Part shown: piece by piece, positions 63,454 through 64,000 of the stretch
Layout of the letters: each line of letters opens with the position of its first letter
Numbering within the stretch: position 1 is the stretch's first letter
Origin: Streptomyces sp. NWU339
GTDB lineage: Bacteria; Actinomycetota; Actinomycetes; Streptomycetales; Streptomycetaceae
Assembly (NCBI RefSeq): GCF_003143855.1
Contig: NZ_QFRK01000017.1
Coordinates: 110,825 to 174,824, forward strand
Direction: 5' to 3'
DNA: 64,000 nucleotides
Program-made: the position numbers and the translations under genes
The notes under the pieces: generated by a model
The model's input: the letters and a program-made list of their open reading frames with translations, nothing else
What the model was told of the DNA's origin: nothing
The model's database searches: none

Positions 63454-63731
63454 GGTGCTCCAGTCGTCTCGTCGGGGCGGGGTCGGGCTCGCGGGCGACG
63501 GTGACCGGGAGGGGCGCGGTGTCCACGGTAAGCGGGATCACCTGGGAGAAGGGAACGGTCGCGTTTCCGGGAGGTGACGATGCGAGCGAAGGGCGCTCTC
63601 CTGGGGGAACACGGTCCGCGATGCGCTTGTTCCGTCGGATTCCCGCAGGACCGGGGTCGGGCCCGCCTTCCGTGGACTACGGTTGCGTCTGCCGACATAC
63701 ACCGGCCGACCAGGGCGAAAGGACCATACGC
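63454..63731. promoter_or_regulatory. Divergent region between the FUSC gene and the kinase gene
   Basis: No gene is supported here. TACGGT at 63678-63683 could be a -10 box for the kinase gene, with a leader of about 42 bases; no clear -35 is seen. Confidence 0.4.
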
Positions 63732-64000
63732 GTGAACGTGGCTCCGCTGAGCCCCGAGGACCCGGCCGAACTCGGCGGGTTCGAGCTGCTCGGCCGCATC
63801 GGCCACGGTGGGATGGGCCTGGTCTACCTCGGGGAGTCGCCGGGCGGGGAGCCCGCGGCGGTGAAGGTGGTCAAGGCGTCGGTGGTCGACTCGGAGACCC
63901 GGCTGCGGTTCGCGCAGGAGATCGAGGTGCTGAAGACGGTCTCGGGTGCCCGCGTCGCCGCCTTCCTCGACGCCGACGCGGACGCCGGCCAGCCGTGGCT
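63732..64000 (+). CDS. Serine/threonine protein kinase, N-terminus only
   Basis: The first 89 codons of a Hanks-type protein kinase, cut by the window end. The glycine-rich loop IGHGGMGLVYLGESPGGEP is at about residue 25 and the ATP-anchoring Lys in AAVKVVK follows at about 49. The GTG at 63732 has AAAGGA eight bases upstream. The C-terminal part, which decides membrane or sensor domains, is not visible. Confidence 0.9.
   Translation, partial: MNVAPLSPEDPAELGGFELLGRIGHGGMGLVYLGESPGGEPAAVKVVKASVVDSETRLRFAQEIEVLKTVSGARVAAFLDADADAGQPW

Overview
The window is high-GC DNA that reads as a core chromosomal segment of a Streptomyces species. The evidence is GC-rich third codon positions, frequent GTG and TTG starts, actinobacterial markers (rbpA, whiA, opcA, a mycothiol-type DinB protein, an XRE/DUF397 pair) and a gene order that I recognise from established knowledge of Streptomyces chromosomes: ctaB, tkt-tal-zwf-opcA-pgl, pgi-rbpA-secG-tpiA-pgk-gap, whiA-yvcK-rapZ-uvrC, uvrA, aroQ, uvrB, glpQ. 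Nothing in the window looks like a phage, insertion sequence, plasmid origin, CRISPR array, rRNA or tRNA.

Bases 1-7740 hold the end of heme O synthase and the pentose-phosphate operon tkt-tal-zwf-opcA-pgl, in which the last three genes are translationally coupled. Bases 7740-18450 look accessory: an alpha-glucoside uptake operon on the minus strand (alpha-glucosidase, lipoprotein binding protein, two permeases, no ATPase), an orphan binding protein, and a divergent PadR regulator with an ABC ATPase and a large FtsX-type permease. Bases 18470-25470 carry glycolysis (pgi, tpiA, pgk, gap) together with rbpA and secG, separated by strong hairpins. Bases 25780-30990 are the overlapping whiA, yvcK, rapZ, uvrC cluster.

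Bases 31000-40500 hold an HTH protein, a Tat-dependent Rieske lipoprotein, a LacI-type regulator with a sugar kinase behind an unusually long palindrome, uvrA, a leaderless DinB/metallo-beta-lactamase pair, and aroQ. Bases 40785-46231 form a cation and tellurite-type stress region: a Ca2+/H+ antiporter preceded by a coupled small ORF, a TerC membrane protein behind a structured leader RNA that may be a metal riboswitch, a TerD/FtsK-like fusion and a TerD protein. Then come uvrB, an MHYT membrane sensor, secreted glpQ with PHO-box-like repeats, ogt, and a set of single metabolic genes: VOC, psuG, methyltransferases, CBS protein, a kinase-like protein without a P-loop, and an orphan gltD. The right end has an XRE/DUF397 pair divergent from an anti-sigma-type ATPase, an FUSC-type transporter and the first part of a Ser/Thr protein kinase.

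Start codons were chosen from ribosome-binding sites, -10 boxes and family alignment knowledge. Family assignments come from motif recognition only; no database search was run.
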